Shown: piece after piece, positions 11,131-22,349 of the stretch
Numbering within the stretch: position 1 is the stretch's first letter
Layout: every line of letters begins with the position of its first letter
Source: Chimonanthus salicifolius
Taxonomy: Eukaryota; Streptophyta; Magnoliopsida; Laurales; Calycanthaceae
Direction of reading: 5' to 3'
NCBI GenBank assembly: GCA_013350335.1
Contig: CM023539.1
Location: 10,703,302 to 10,767,301, forward strand
DNA: 64,000 nt
The notes under the pieces: model-generated
Told to the model about the DNA's origin: nothing
The model's database searches: none
Seen by the model: the letters and a program-made list of their open reading frames with translations, nothing else
Made by a program: the position numbers and the translations under genes

Positions 11131-11925
11131 TTAGAGATCCGAACAGCATTTTATAGTTAATTCCTTTTCAAAATGTTGTTTACGAACTAAGAAGGAAGGA
11201 TCTTGTGTTTGATTTGTTATTTGCAAATTTTTTATTGAAGATTGTAGGTCATTTTTAAAGATTTCTTTTTGCATGATAATTCTATTGATAGTATTAATTG
11301 TTTCTGTTTTAGGCTGAGAAACAAATTTAAATATAATTTCTGTTCCATCTGATGATGTTGTTAAAAGACCGTCAGCTGTTGTTAAATATGGAGCTATTTC
11401 ATTTAAAAATTGATTTCCAAGGATTAAATCTTTAGTCATTCCCTTCATTTGAAATAATAGTATATTTGGGATACATTTTTCTTTTTTACAGATTGTTACA
11501 TTAGGAATTTTGTAGGTTAATTTTATTTCTTTTCCATTAGCAGAATTAACACTATATTTGGTTTCTTCAAAATATTTTAAAGGTAGTATGCCTTCATTTA
11601 TACAATTTATATCAGCACCGGTGTCTAGTAGTACTATTAATTTTTTATTATAACCATCTTCAAGTTTTAAATTTACTTTTACATGCCATTTTCTATATGT
11701 TATTATTGTTAATTCATTTATTAAAGTATCTTCTATATTTCCTATTTTTGAAGTTTCTACTTTATCTTGAAAAGGTATGTTGGCATTTATTTCTAATATT
11801 TCTAGTCTCATTTTATGTAAATCTAGACTTCTTTTTAATTCTTTAATTTCATTATTTAAACCTTTTACTTCTTTTTGTAAATCTGTTATTGTTATAGGCT
11901 TAGATAGGCTTAGATTCTTCTTCAA
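11131..11925 (-). pseudogene. pararetroviral aspartic protease region
   Basis: A 264-codon open stretch. Residues about 12-48 form a probable coiled coil. The retropepsin-type catalytic motif DTGA lies at residues 101-104 within a hydrophobic LLDTGADINCI context, and an ILGNQFL-type segment follows. In caulimovirids this domain processes the polyprotein. The motif is intact, but the frame ends at 11131 and nothing of the reverse transcriptase follows, so the unit is a remnant. It overlaps the next upstream frame (11900-12199) by 26 bases in another frame, which marks a frameshift. Confidence 0.85.
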
Positions 11926-12199
11926 AGTCGTCTAACATTTTATATATATTATTCATTTTTATGGGTTTTATTATACCTGTTGATGTTGATGTAGTAGCAG
12001 TTTTAGTGCTCTTTTCATTTTGTAATTCTATTATCCTAGATATCATTTCCTTTTGTTTTTCAGAGTCTTTTATTTCCATAATTGTATCAAGGGTTAATTG
12101 ATCTTTTTTACTTAAAACATTTATAGTTGGAGAGTCAGAGTCTTCTAGATTGTCTATATCTTCATATCCGTTAGAATCTTCATAATTTTTTATTAGCAA
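11900..12199 (-). pseudogene. pararetroviral coat-to-protease linker fragment
   Basis: A 99-codon frame, acidic at its start and carrying a Thr/Ser-rich stretch (TKTATTSTSTG). It lies between the coat protein frame and the protease frame and overlaps each by a few bases in a different frame. It is best read as part of the same former polyprotein, separated by small indels. I recognise no domain. Confidence 0.6.
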
Positions 12200-13458
12200 A
12201 TATTACATTTACAATCAGGATTTTCTTTACAATTTTTTGTTCTATTTGTATCAAATTGATCCATTAATTGGTTTATTATATTGTTTTCATTTTCAGATTC
12301 ATAGGAGGATATTGATGTTTTAGATTCACTTTCACTTTCAGTTGTAGATAACATTAATTCATTTAGTTGTTCCAAAATTGCTTTAACTCCTTTTTTATAA
12401 TTTCTATTTTTATTTTTACAACAAGTATTAGCAAAATCTCCTGTTTTTCCACATTTATAACATTTATCTTTAGAAGTTGGTTTTCTTTTACTAGATTCAG
12501 GTTTATCATCTCTTTTAGATTTTTGAATTTTTTTATTACTTGGCCTATCAAGTTTTTGTTTATAAGATTTTTTATTATATTTTTGCTTATTAAAATTTTC
12601 TCTTTTGTTCTGACGTTTTTTAACTTGTCTGTTTTTTGTTTTAAAGGGGTCAAATTGATCACAAAAATCACCCATTTCCTTTTTATTAAAATATTGTTCT
12701 GTTTTAATTTTCTTTTCAAGTTTCATATTGTTACATAATTCCATTCCTACTTGGTTTATCACTTGATGCAAGTCTCCTAAAGTATATTTTTGATAATTAA
12801 TTTCTCCGTTTGGTTTTTTAATTAACTTTTCTTTTACCTTTTCTCCAAATAAGGTTGGTAATCCAGCAATATATTTCTCTTTCCAAAAAATGTTAGAGGC
12901 ATCGGTCATTTTGTAAACAGTATTAGTAAAATAATCATGATATTTAGAAAATTGGGTCATTGATCTACATCTTAAATTTATTAAATAATCTCTCATGTTA
13001 TATTCTAATCTAGGATATCTTCCTACAAATTGTCTTCCAATATTGAAAAGTAAACATGTTACACTATCATTTATTGGTTCGCCATCAGCTAATAATAAGG
13101 TTTCTCCATTTTCATCTTTTTTAACATTTTCTTTTATTAGTTTTATTTGTTCATCACTTAAATAATTTGTCCACCAGTCATTTAATTGTCCTGTGAATCC
13201 TGAGACTATCAACTCGGTTACATTTATTTCACTATTTCCGATAGTCCTTAAAACATTAGCATACATTTGCATTTTTTGTCCTACAGATAATCCATCTAAA
13301 TTCCATTCATAAAGACAGCTTGGGTCAAAAGAATTTGGACTTATTGTTTGAGGTTCTTCTAATTTTATAAAATCAGGTCTTTTGTTAAAAGTTTTGTTGA
13401 ATCTTAACTTATTGATATTTATTTCATTATCTTCTTCTAGATTTTCTATTGTTACTAT
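12193..13458 (-). pseudogene. pararetroviral coat protein with damaged zinc knuckle
   Basis: The frame is open from 13458, just after an in-frame TGA at 13459-13461, to 12193. The first ATG inside it is at 13272, giving 359 codons. The core is a caulimovirid coat protein, followed by a long Lys/Arg-rich stretch (about residues 215-270 from that ATG), a zinc-knuckle relic and an acidic tail. The knuckle (residues 271-284) reads C-x2-C-x4-D-x4-C: the usual histidine is aspartate, so metal binding should be lost. In living relatives the basic region and knuckle bind the viral nucleic acid. The stop and the changed ligand mark it as a fossil. Confidence 0.85.
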
Positions 13459-13699
13459 TCAAACGGATGGTCCTGAATTTAATTTTTTTAATTTATTTTT
13501 TAAATGCATTATTAATTCGTCTTCAGATGTATTAGGTTGAGTTGGTGTTATTACCTTTATAGGTTCCTTTTTTAAAATTACTTCAGATTTTATTTTTACA
13601 GGGTTAACAAATCCTTTTTCTATTACTAATTCATTCTCATTTATTTTTTCTTTTAATTTATTATCTTTTACTAGATTATTCTCTATTCTAGTAGTTTGT

Positions 13700-14591
13700 T
13701 CAGCAATGGTTTGTAAATAAGTGTTTGTTATTTTGATTCATTATATGAGCAAAGAATTCAGGGTCTATTTGAGACTTTTTATTTATAGCAGAAACGTCTT
13801 TATAAGGAGTTGCTAAAACATTTTGAGAAATTCTAATATTTTCTTGGGGAGGATGAATACTATTTTTTATTTCTCCTTTTAGTTGTAGTCCAAACATTTG
13901 TTTTTTCTTTTAGCATTTTTAAATACATTTGGTCTTGGCTATTATTTTTGTTTAATTTAAAATCATACCATTCAAAGAAACTCATATGTTTTTTAAGTAA
14001 TTTTATCTCTCTTATAAAGGCTTCTTGAAAATTTTTAATTTTTTCAATATCAAATTTTTCTAATAAATCATCTATTCTAGGGTCAAACATCATTTCAGCT
14101 TTTAGAACGGCTTCGTCAATTTTAAATTCTTCTTCTAGTATTTGTTCTATATTTTTGATTTTTATCATATTTATTCCTAACATGTCTTCAGGAGATAAAT
14201 TAACAGTTTCAGATCTTTGAGATTCAACTCTTCTATATACAGGTTGGGCTATATTAGCTTGTTCATAATTTTGATTTGTAAAGGGGAAGTAATTTGAATA
14301 TATTGGAGGATTTTGAGTATGAGATCTTAAGAGGGGTGTTTCTTCGCTTTCGTTTTCTTCAAATTTAATTTCTACTGATCCATCATCATGTTGTATTATA
14401 CTACTGGCTTTTGATTCTATTTTTGGAGTTGGTTGGCATAATTCAGTTAATTTCCAATCTTTTATTATTTTAATTTTGTCAGGTGTTGGCCTATGAGGAA
14501 TTATAGCTTTATTTGTAAAATCAGTTTGAAAAAGAGTACATTCATTTTTTATTAGATTACTATAAGCTATATTGGAATTAAAAGTATTCAT
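13700..14591 (-). pseudogene. pararetroviral polyprotein spacer region
   Basis: Two frames, 13860-14591 (243 codons) and 13700-13897 (65 codons), overlap in different phases. They lie between the movement protein and the coat protein. The longer one has an acidic middle and helical, charged segments near its end (a run of Lys and Glu). I recognise no domain. Position and direction make it the variable middle part of the viral polyprotein. Together with the TGA at 13459-13461, the frame change shows decay. Confidence 0.7.
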
Positions 14592-15317
14592 AGTTTATAA
14601 TAAATTCTATACATTATTCCTAAATTTTCACTTCCTGGTTCCATATCAAATCCTTGTGTTTTAACTCCTAATTGAACAGCTTTGTGTATATTTTTACTTG
14701 TTAAAGGAATTGTTAAATCAGGTATACAATTGTAGAAAATTGGTCCTTCCGCAAAGTTTGAAGAAACTAATCCATATAAGGCTCGTTCAAATTGATGGTG
14801 TCTGGCGTCCCTAAGAAAAGATAAACAAAGAATGTTTAATCCTTTTCTTGTTAATGGCTTTATGGCTACTTGAACTAATCCAACATGTAGATAATTATAT
14901 CGCATTTTTAGTCTTTCAATTTTTTCTTTACTTTCTAAAAGAAATAGATAAGCTTCATCTTGAGAGGAATATGTTCTTTCTACCGTTTGAATTATAAAAT
15001 CGCAAGTGTTTTCAAAAGATCCTATATAAATTTGTTCAGCAGGAATTTTAGGAATTGTCCAATTTTGAATAGATTGTTCAACATCTTTAAAATTTATTTC
15101 TTCAGAATTTTTTAAATCCATAGTTACCATTTGAGTAGAAACAGGCGTTCTAGCATCAGGATTAAAATCAGTATGAAAAGAGGAACTAGATACTTTAGAT
15201 GGCAAACTATCTTTAGCAGTTTCTGTATGTTGCAGAAGTAGAAGTAGAAGCAATATCAGATTTATTTTCCTTATTTCTTAATTGTTTTAAAACTTTTTCT
15301 TTTGCTTTCTTCCACAT
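14588..15317 (-). pseudogene. pararetroviral movement protein (30K superfamily) fragment
   Basis: The main frame, 14588-15253, has hallmarks of caulimovirid movement proteins, including HVGLVQVAIKPLTRKGL (around residues 120-140) and a C-terminal half with RDARHHQFERALYG. In live relatives such proteins open plasmodesmata for cell-to-cell spread. A likely original ATG is at 15315-15317 in a different frame and runs into a stop near 15.21 kb, so a frameshift separates the start from the body. The body overlaps the next frame by 4 bases. It is non-functional as it stands. Confidence 0.85.
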
Positions 15318-15347
15318 TTTGTGTTATAAAGATGCAAAATGAACAAT

Positions 15348-16081
15348 TGTTTTGCAGAGATATCGGTCAATAACAGAAGCACAAAGTGCAACAGTCCAAC
15401 ACCAAGGCCGAGGCTAAGATTCCAACGCTAAAATAAGCCCAAATAAATGCCTAATTCGGCAACAGCAGGGCATAAGCGGGTAACGGTTGGCACAGTTACG
15501 ACGAGATATCTAAAACAAAACACTTATTCAAGTTGCAGCTTAAAACAGTACTTTAATAGTGTATCAGATCCAAGAGTTATCTGCCTTTGTAATCATCTCC
15601 CTTCTCTTTCAACGACTGTTATAGGTTGTAATAGTTTTCTTCTGCAATAACATCTGAAATTCTGGCAAAATTCTCTTGTATATATTCTCTCTTTTATTAT
15701 TATGTTAGATTTATTTAGTTAAAAAAAAAAAATAACTTTTAGTACGGTACGACATCTCTCTGAGGTCCTGAGATTCCCACTCAACCGACTCTTTGAGTCC
15801 GCTGATGGGGCCGGACTAAAATATTTTTATTTTCCTCTATCCTAGTTGTGTTAAAACTTATTCTTCTCTTCTTCCATTAAAGTACTGTTTTAAGCTGCAA
15901 CTTGAATAAGTGTTTTGTTTTAGATATCTCGTCGTGCCAACCGTTACCCGCTTGTGCCCTGTTGTTGCCGAATTAGGCATTTATTTGGGCTTATTTTAGC
16001 GTTGGAATCTTGGTCTCGGCCTTGGTGTTGGACTGTTGCACTTTGTGCTTCTGTTATTGGACCGATATCTCTGCAAAACAA
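15348..16081. repeat. ~205-bp inverted repeat of the viral leader
   Basis: The arms 15348-15557 and 15876-16081 are nearly identical when one is reverse-complemented. They differ by a ~5-base indel near 15494-15500 and a few substitutions. The 318-bp spacer (15558-15875) contains an A-run at about 15721-15732 and no gene. The left arm lies directly upstream of the movement protein start, so it is the viral leader or intergenic region; the right arm is the same sequence turned round. RNA across the block would fold into a long hairpin. Confidence 0.9.
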
Positions 16082-16083
16082 CA

Positions 16084-17040
16084 TGGTTATGGCACCTTAA
16101 CTGAAGGTCTGCTGCATCACTAGATCGATTCGAATTATCACTAGATCCATTCAAATTGTCCGCATCCTATCCCATAACAAGTTATACACCACGAGAAACT
16201 TCTCATCATAAGGACGGTCCAACAAACCCAGAAGATAGTCAATTGTTTTTAGTAAGACTAGCATGGGCCTCATCGACTCTCCTCACTTTTAGCCGTCTTT
16301 GCACACTGTAAACATAAATTGATTCAGCAGGTTACCTATTGCCCATGAAGAAAGGTGATTCCAAAACAGATTAGACTTGAATAGAAAAGATTATGGATTA
16401 CCTTCTTTACGGCAAGGAATTTGCTCGTTTGATTTCTATTTCCATTCAACCTTTCACATTCGTCAAGATCTCCCATCCTCTCACGTTTCTTTCTTTCAGA
16501 TTCTAATATCAGAGACAAACCCACATTACACATCAAAATTATTAACAAAAAGAAAAAGAAAAAAATGATATAAGAGAATATAAGAAAAAAGATCCATGTA
16601 TTTTTCCTTGAATGCTCAACAATGAGAAATGGCATACCAGGGCACATTTCTTGACATAAGCCAACGACTGCAACTTTCTCCATTGGATCTTGATCAGCAC
16701 CTCCGATGGAAAAACTTTCAAGAAGAGGACTAGAAGAAGAAAGAAAATACCCCAAGAAATAGAAAGGAGGACATCAGAAAATGACGGACAAACTAATTTA
16801 TAGATAGGGAACGTAATTTAGAAAAGAAAGAAGAGGAAACGCCACTTAAAGAAAATGAGAAAGGAAAAGAAAAGGGAAACGAAAATGGGGAAGACAAGAA
16901 GAAAGAAAATAAAAGGAAAGTATGTACCAGTGGCCGCCGTGAGGAGAAGGGCTGCGACGGTGACCGCCAAAAGAAGAAGGAGAATGGCTGCGAAGGTTGC
17001 TGCCGATAGGAGAAGGAGAAGGGCTGGAACGAGACCTCAT
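16084..17040 (-). pseudogene. SAC3/GANP-family gene, 5' fragment (pseudogene)
   Basis: Four exons can be read. Exon 1 is 17040-16928, starting MRSRSSPSPSP (Ser/Pro/Arg-rich). Exon 2 is 16729-16638, with VVGLCQEMCP. Exon 3 is 16502-16402, with GDLDECERLNGNRNQTSK. Exon 4 runs from 16305 to the break. The first three borders are GT-AG and join in frame to 102 codons. SAC3-family proteins belong to TREX-2-like complexes for mRNA export, and CxxMCPxxE plus GDLDxxER is the start of their core domain. Exon 4 still shows LLGLLDRPYDEKF and NLLWDRM, but has a frameshift with TGA at 16270-16272, a TGA at 16151-16153, a ~21-bp tandem duplication near 16120-16160 and a TAA near 16097. It stops at 16084 against the viral inverted repeat; no later exons exist in the window. 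Retained introns rule out a processed copy. Confidence 0.85.
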
Positions 17041-17164
17041 TGTATTCGAAATCGACTCGACAAGAGAGAAGATTGGGAAGAGATCGGAGATTTCCAACGG
17101 AAAAATGACAGAGAGACGAGTGAGAGAATAATAGATTTCTTAATCGAATCCCTAATCCCCTAAT

Positions 17165-17980
17165 TTATATGGGTGTCAGGGAGAACATATATTTATTTAA
17201 AAAATTAAATAATTTAAACCTTTTTATTTTCAATATTAATAATGTATATATTTAATTTATATTAGTAATTTTTTTAAATATTGTTTATCTCAATTATAGA
17301 ATTAAATAAATGATTATTGATTCTTTTTAATTTAGTATAATTAAATGGGTTTTGCTTTGAATACTTTAATTTAATATCTACATTTTTTTTTCTCATTTTA
17401 CCCAATAGTTCTTTTGTTTTAATTATCCAAGTGTCAATATTTCATGAATGAAAAAAAAAAAAGAGTAGGTGTTTCATTTAATAAAAATTGAAGTTGAAGT
17501 ATACAAAGTAAATCCCTAAAAATAAATATATAAAATCAACAAATTTAAATTATTTAACATAAACAATTGAAAAAAGTTCTAGATCAATTCTCGATTTATG
17601 TACTCAAACCAAACAATAAAAAATGTAATTAAATTTATTTTCATAATTATAATATTGACAATCTATAATTGTTTTAGTCATTTTCTCTAATTTCTTAATC
17701 ATTTCATTTTCTTACATTTTTTCATCATTTTAACATTATTTTCTCTTCTTCCAATTAAAATTCTTAATTGATCATTTGTCAAATTTATCAATGATTGGTC
17801 ACCTTATATTATAGTTTATAATATTTATGTTGTATTCATGTGATATTTTACGAAGTCCACTCAACCATTCTTGAAATTTAGATGATCATTGTTGTGAATT
17901 TACGTGCATTGTGTATTTATAAGATCTCATATATATATATATTTGGTATTATTATATTTTAGATAGGGAAATTTGATTTG
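17165..17980. other. AT-rich intergenic DNA
   Basis: Very AT-rich, with no open frame, promoter or repeat end that I can support. It includes the upstream side of the SAC3 fragment and an (AT)n run near 17930. Confidence 0.6.
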
Positions 17981-17983
17981 TGC

Positions 17984-18115
17984 ATGTGCACCTCAGCCCA
18001 TTAGGGGTTTAAAATGTGATCAGACAAATACATATCGAAAATACGTACCATATCGACAATAAATCATCGATACAGTTTATTTCTCCTCTATTATTTTATT
18101 TAAAAAAATGCAAAA
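17984..18115. repeat. CGATA-rich repeat, first of a pair
   Basis: Begins GTGCACCTCAGCCC and carries ATATCGACAATAAATC and GATACAGTTTATTT. The same order recurs at 19090-19215. The pair is in direct orientation about 1.1 kb apart. It looks like a relict of the CGATAT-rich element class also seen at 8.9 and 10.8 kb. Confidence 0.6.
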
Positions 18116-18429
18116 AAATGAGAAAATGGAGAAAAATGAAAAATCTAAAGTGAGCATACCTTTTTAAAAATAAATGTCATTTTTATACAATATTAGATCT
18201 TTGAAAGTTGAAATTTTGATATGAACAAACTATCTCTTAAAATTTTGAAAATATCTTAAATTTTTTTAAAATGTCTAAAAAGATAAAAAAAAAAAATAGA
18301 AAACCAACACGTGAAGACACCTAATATAAAATTCATTTTCTCAAGTATCCCCCAATGACATGTATCTTCTATTACAATTCATAAATTTTTTATTGTAAAA
18401 AATTATGCATTTAATAAAAATATAGAAAA

Positions 18430-18780
18430 ATTAGAAAAATTACACAAATACCCTGAAAACTATATCAATCACATTAAATGCTTTTCATTTAATTCTAGAT
18501 CATCAATATATCATTTCATTAATTTTTTTTCTACAACAAAATGAAAAATATCTTAGAAAATCTTTCATTAATCTTTCAGAAAAAAATTGAAACATGACAC
18601 ACATCCTATAGACTATATCAATCACATTAATAGATCTCCATTGAATTTCATAAGCACTTAATATTATTTCATTAATTTATTTTCACAAAAAAACTCTAAT
18701 TTGAAATTATCTTTGAGCCGAATTTAAAGAAGTTTATGAAAATAATTCAAAATGATCAACTTTTAAGAAAAGAAAATATT
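18430..18780. repeat. AT-rich dispersed repeat, copy 3 (decayed, partly doubled)
   Basis: Contains the phrase AACTATATCAATCACATTAA twice (near 18460 and 18612). It then carries an AT-rich body matching the repeats at 8.2 and 10.5 kb (ATAAGCACT, AAAACTC, TTTGAAATTAT in order). Ends cannot be set. Confidence 0.45.
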
Positions 18781-19089
18781 TGAAATCGATAAATACATTT
18801 CAAACTTGTATCAATTGTATTTTCAATCGATATGCCATTGTCCAGCCAATCTGAATTTTCTATCCTTGCCTTAGGGCCCAATATAGGAAATATATTCTTT
18901 GCCATAAGCATCTCGAATTCGAACCTCAACTAAGGGCCCGACATAGGAAATTTATTTTTTTTCCCATAAATTGCACTTGTTGATAATTAATATGCACCTT
19001 TTATACAACAAAGAATAGAACGTGAGTAAACCTAAATAAAGTCCACAGTTGGCCCAATTTCACTGATTACTTTAATCGCAAACTAGGTT

Positions 19090-19215
19090 GCGTGCACCTC
19101 AGCCCTTATACCAGGGTTTTAAATTGGGTTTAGAGAAATACGTATCAAAGAAACGCACTATATCGACAATAAATCACCGATATAGTTTATTTTCCTCCAT
19201 TTTTTTATTTTTGAT
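19090..19215. repeat. CGATA-rich repeat, second of a pair
   Basis: Direct copy of 17984-18115, starting GTGCACCTCAGCCC and keeping ATATCGACAATAAATC. Differences are scattered substitutions, so the pair is old. Confidence 0.6.
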
Positions 19216-21040
19216 TTTGACAAAGGTAGGGTAAAAACCTTCCTTAGTCTTCAATAAAAAAAATGTCCAAACGAGCTCTCGTTCATAGTGGTTTCCAATC
19301 AAAGAAGACGTTAGAAGCTATCTCTGGTGAAACTTGTTATTACTTGAATCTAGCTTGACTAAGTTAATTAAATCCACCAATGAAATACAAACTCAATTGA
19401 ACAATTAAATAACTTTAAAGCATACTTGCAACGAGATTCAGTTCAACTCAAGAAACACATGATTCAAATGACTAAACAAAATCTTCCAAGTCAAAGAACT
19501 TCACAAGTTCTTTTTTCCAATTGGGCTCTCAAAATGATTCTCAACTCAACAATGGTGCCCACGAAGCCTATGCCTAAGCCCCTTTTATAGCCAAAGGTTG
19601 GGTGAAAAAGAATGAAATGCATTAATTACATTGTGAGAATTTCCATAACATATGCACCAAAATCAAAGTTTCCTTAAAACTAGGCATCTAGATTTCTTCC
19701 CATGGTGTTCCTTCAATGGCTCTTCTACAATCACCAAGGAGCCATGGAGGATTCCCATAAGATGTTTGGGTTTTCCAAAGTCTCTTCAAGGACCAAAAAG
19801 CCTTCATGAATGCAGTCATTTTTTCAAGGAGTCTTTGACGAATTCATGTTCCAACAAGCCATGATCAATCCCAAAGAGATGGTGAGGTCTTCTAGACCTT
19901 AATCTTGCCAAATTTCAGGTTTTAATGAGTCATAGATAATTCCAAGAAGATGGCTGATTTACCCATGTATAGGAACGAGAAATCATGCACCTTAGAAAAG
20001 AAGCCACAACCTAGGTGAACGGCCAACCATGCAATACATGCATGCATGCCATGTGGAATGGTGAGGTGGATTTAATAACAAATGATATGATGACATGTGG
20101 AAGATGAAGTGGAGAGAAAAAGTTGTTTTGTATGCCTAGGTGGATGCCAAGGTGGCAATCCCAAACCCTTTTCACAGTCTTTATTCTTCAATATTAAATC
20201 CTTTTCACATTGAGACTTTTTTAGAGGTATCAGTGGAGTGAGCTTACCTGAGTTCTTAACAACTCGGTTTCTATCTCGTGTTGGCGAGTTTATTACCTTA
20301 TTTGTCAAACTGATCATAGAATTTTATAGCTATGGCAACAATTGATGAACACTAGTAAATGACAATTTTACCTCTGGATATTGGACTAGTTAACCTTTAT
20401 TTTGTCTACATTAGATATATTTGATGGTATTTGTGAATTTTGCAAATAATTTAGGAAAATACAAGAAAAGGAAATAAAAATGTAGAAAAGTGGGCTACAA
20501 TGCTTTTTTTGAAGAGTTTGTGATTTTACCATCTAATTTTGAGAAATTATTGTAAATTATTATAATTCAAGTCCACATATGAGAGTTTGAATTATGATAA
20601 TATTTTAGAGCTGTAATTATAAAAGGTGGTAAAATTCACAACACTGAACACTGATGGGCCCAAATTTTTTTAATGAAATAGAATCAAGTATTTGTGAAAT
20701 GGCACAAATATGTCTTAATGTATTTATATTATATAATTTATAGGTGTTTGTGTGATTTTCCAAAAAATTTCAACAATTTCAGTGAAATTTGGGTTTTGAT
20801 AGTCGCCATAATCCAAACCATGTCTCTCTCATCTTATTAATCATTAAAGGGATTCCACAATTTTTAAATATCAGCCAATATAATACATTTATTTTCAACA
20901 ATTAAAACAATAAAATAATTACCATAAATATAAATCTTGACGAAGCAATGTAATATTTGATGCTTTAAAACTTATAATACTCTACTAAGATCAAATAAAA
21001 ATACATGACAATATATTGGACAGATATGCCTACACTTAAT
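19216..21040. other. unclassified intergenic DNA
   Basis: Short open frames occur (for example 19652-19864) but show no domain, no codon pattern and no splice context. The part from about 19250 to 20330 is less AT-rich than its surroundings and may be a decayed retroelement. I found no LTR, primer site or coding motif to confirm it. Confidence 0.4.
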
Positions 21041-21059
21041 ATTAATGTATATACCGGTG

Positions 21060-21125
21060 TGTACGGATAGGGGGGTTTTCACATACTCCGGAGGACTAGT
21101 CGGGTGAAACGCCTGGACACCTACG
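21060..21125 (+). repeat. fragment of SINE-like family B
   Basis: GGACTAGTCGGGTGAAACGC followed by CTGGACACC matches, in the opposite orientation, the 3' half of the SINE-like units at 35.85 and 53.03 kb. Only a fragment is present. Confidence 0.4.
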
Positions 21126-21509
21126 GACCTAAAAAAGAACATTAATGTATAGAACCTTTGAATTAAGGGCAAAACTTAAAAACAATTTGACAGTTATTTT
21201 CAAGTGTAGAGAGCCTTCAAGTGGAGTTCATTTTATAGTAAATGTAAATTATTCAAAATATTAATCTTCCATTGAAGTTTAGATTTAATTTAAATTTATA
21301 TCCACTTGATACAATCTGATAATTGAATTGAACATCATAGGTAAAATATTATCCAAAATTAAATGTAAAATTATTCGAAAAACCTTATCTTAAACAGTTT
21401 GATAAGTCAAATGATGAATTGTTCCGCCTATCTAATTTATATTAAAAGTAGGCTCTACCCATTGAATTAAGGGACTTATAGATGTAAAGATCCATCTAAT
21501 GGATAACAA

Positions 21510-22347
21510 TTGGAAAATTTGGAAAAAAATGCATCAAATCCAACCAATGAAGTATGTATTAGTGTCTAATAATCTCCATCCATTACATCCAAACACATCA
21601 AACACAAATCCAACTCTATTCTCCACGATTTTACATTTTCCAAAGAAAATCCCCAAGTTTCATGAAATTGATGGAAAATCACCCAAAAACATTTGGAAAT
21701 AATGAAACTAACACTAAATGAATGTTTAAATGATAACAATTTTTTACACAAAATGCCCAATTTTTTTTTTTCAATTTACATGTGGGAAACCGCAGGAAAT
21801 CTAGCATAAAACCTCCACGGGTGATATCCACTGCCCTTAAGGGTACACCACGTTGGAACATGGGGCTCAAACATGACACCTCCCGCTTCCTGAGACAGGA
21901 GGTTAACCACTTGACCTACATGCTCAACAAAAAATAGAAAAAAATTGGAAAAGAACATGAGATATAACTAACTAATGAAGCATATATTAGTGTCTAACAA
22001 TTTCCATCTATTACATCCAAGCACATCAATTACAAATCCGACTCCATTCTCTACAAATTTGCATTTTTTGAAAAAACGTCCAAATTTCATGATACAGTGG
22101 AAAATCACCCAAACCCATTTGAGAGTTTGAAACTCACACCATCACACCGAAATTGCATCTCCAAATGAATTATCAAACCGTAACAACAATTTCTTCCATA
22201 TAATTTTCAATTTTTCATTTACCTTAGAGAAAAAAAATCAGGAAAATTTGAAAAAAATGCTCGAAATCTAAACAATGAAACATGTATTGGTGTCTATTAA
22301 TCTCCATCTATTACATCCAACATATCAAACAGAAATCCAACTCAATG
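21510..22347. repeat. three-unit tandem repeat (~300 bp unit) split by a SINE
   Basis: Units begin near 21510, 21940 and 22235. All carry TAATCTCCATC-like or TTTCCATCTATTACATCCAA text followed by CACATCAA and ACAAATCC. The first gap is longer because a SINE sits in it (21765-21930). The third unit is cut short at about 22347. There is no coding potential. Confidence 0.7.
21765..21930 (-). mobile_element. tRNA-derived SINE, family A
   Basis: On the minus strand the head reads GTAGGTCAAGTGGTTAA (A box) and ATGTTTGAGCCCC (B box). The body ends GTTTCCCACATGTAAATTG followed by an A tail (plus-strand T run at about 21761-21771). It shares its 3' body with the SINE at 53.2 kb. No clean target duplication was found. 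Confidence 0.75.
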
Positions 22348-22349
22348 AA

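Larger units (their letters stand above)
11116..16081 (-). mobile_element. endogenous pararetrovirus (Caulimoviridae), copy 1, truncated and decayed
   Basis: Minus-strand order is leader/intergenic region, movement protein, a spacer region, coat protein with a zinc-knuckle relic, then aspartic protease. That is the caulimovirid polyprotein order. Reverse transcriptase and RNase H, which should follow the protease, are missing: sequence beyond 11.12 kb is MITE and plant repeat. No LTRs flank it, and a 30K-type movement protein plus this coat protein argue against a Gypsy element. The reading is cut by frameshifts and by an in-frame TGA at 13459-13461, so it cannot be expressed as a polyprotein. 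The genus is uncertain; a florendovirus- or petuvirus-like group fits the one-polyprotein layout. It sits against a broken SAC3-family gene fragment at 16.08 kb. Confidence 0.85.

Noticed and set aside
11131..15253. Reading the minus-strand gag/protease-like frames as a Gypsy or Copia retrotransposon
   Set aside because: No LTRs flank the block, a 30K-type movement protein is present, and the order movement protein - coat - protease fits Caulimoviridae. The zinc knuckle and DTGA alone would not have decided it.
16336..16755. 139-codon minus-strand frame as one protein
   Set aside because: It reads through an intron. Its Phe/Ile-rich middle is intronic, and the true coding parts are SAC3 exons 2 and 3 on either side with GT-AG borders.
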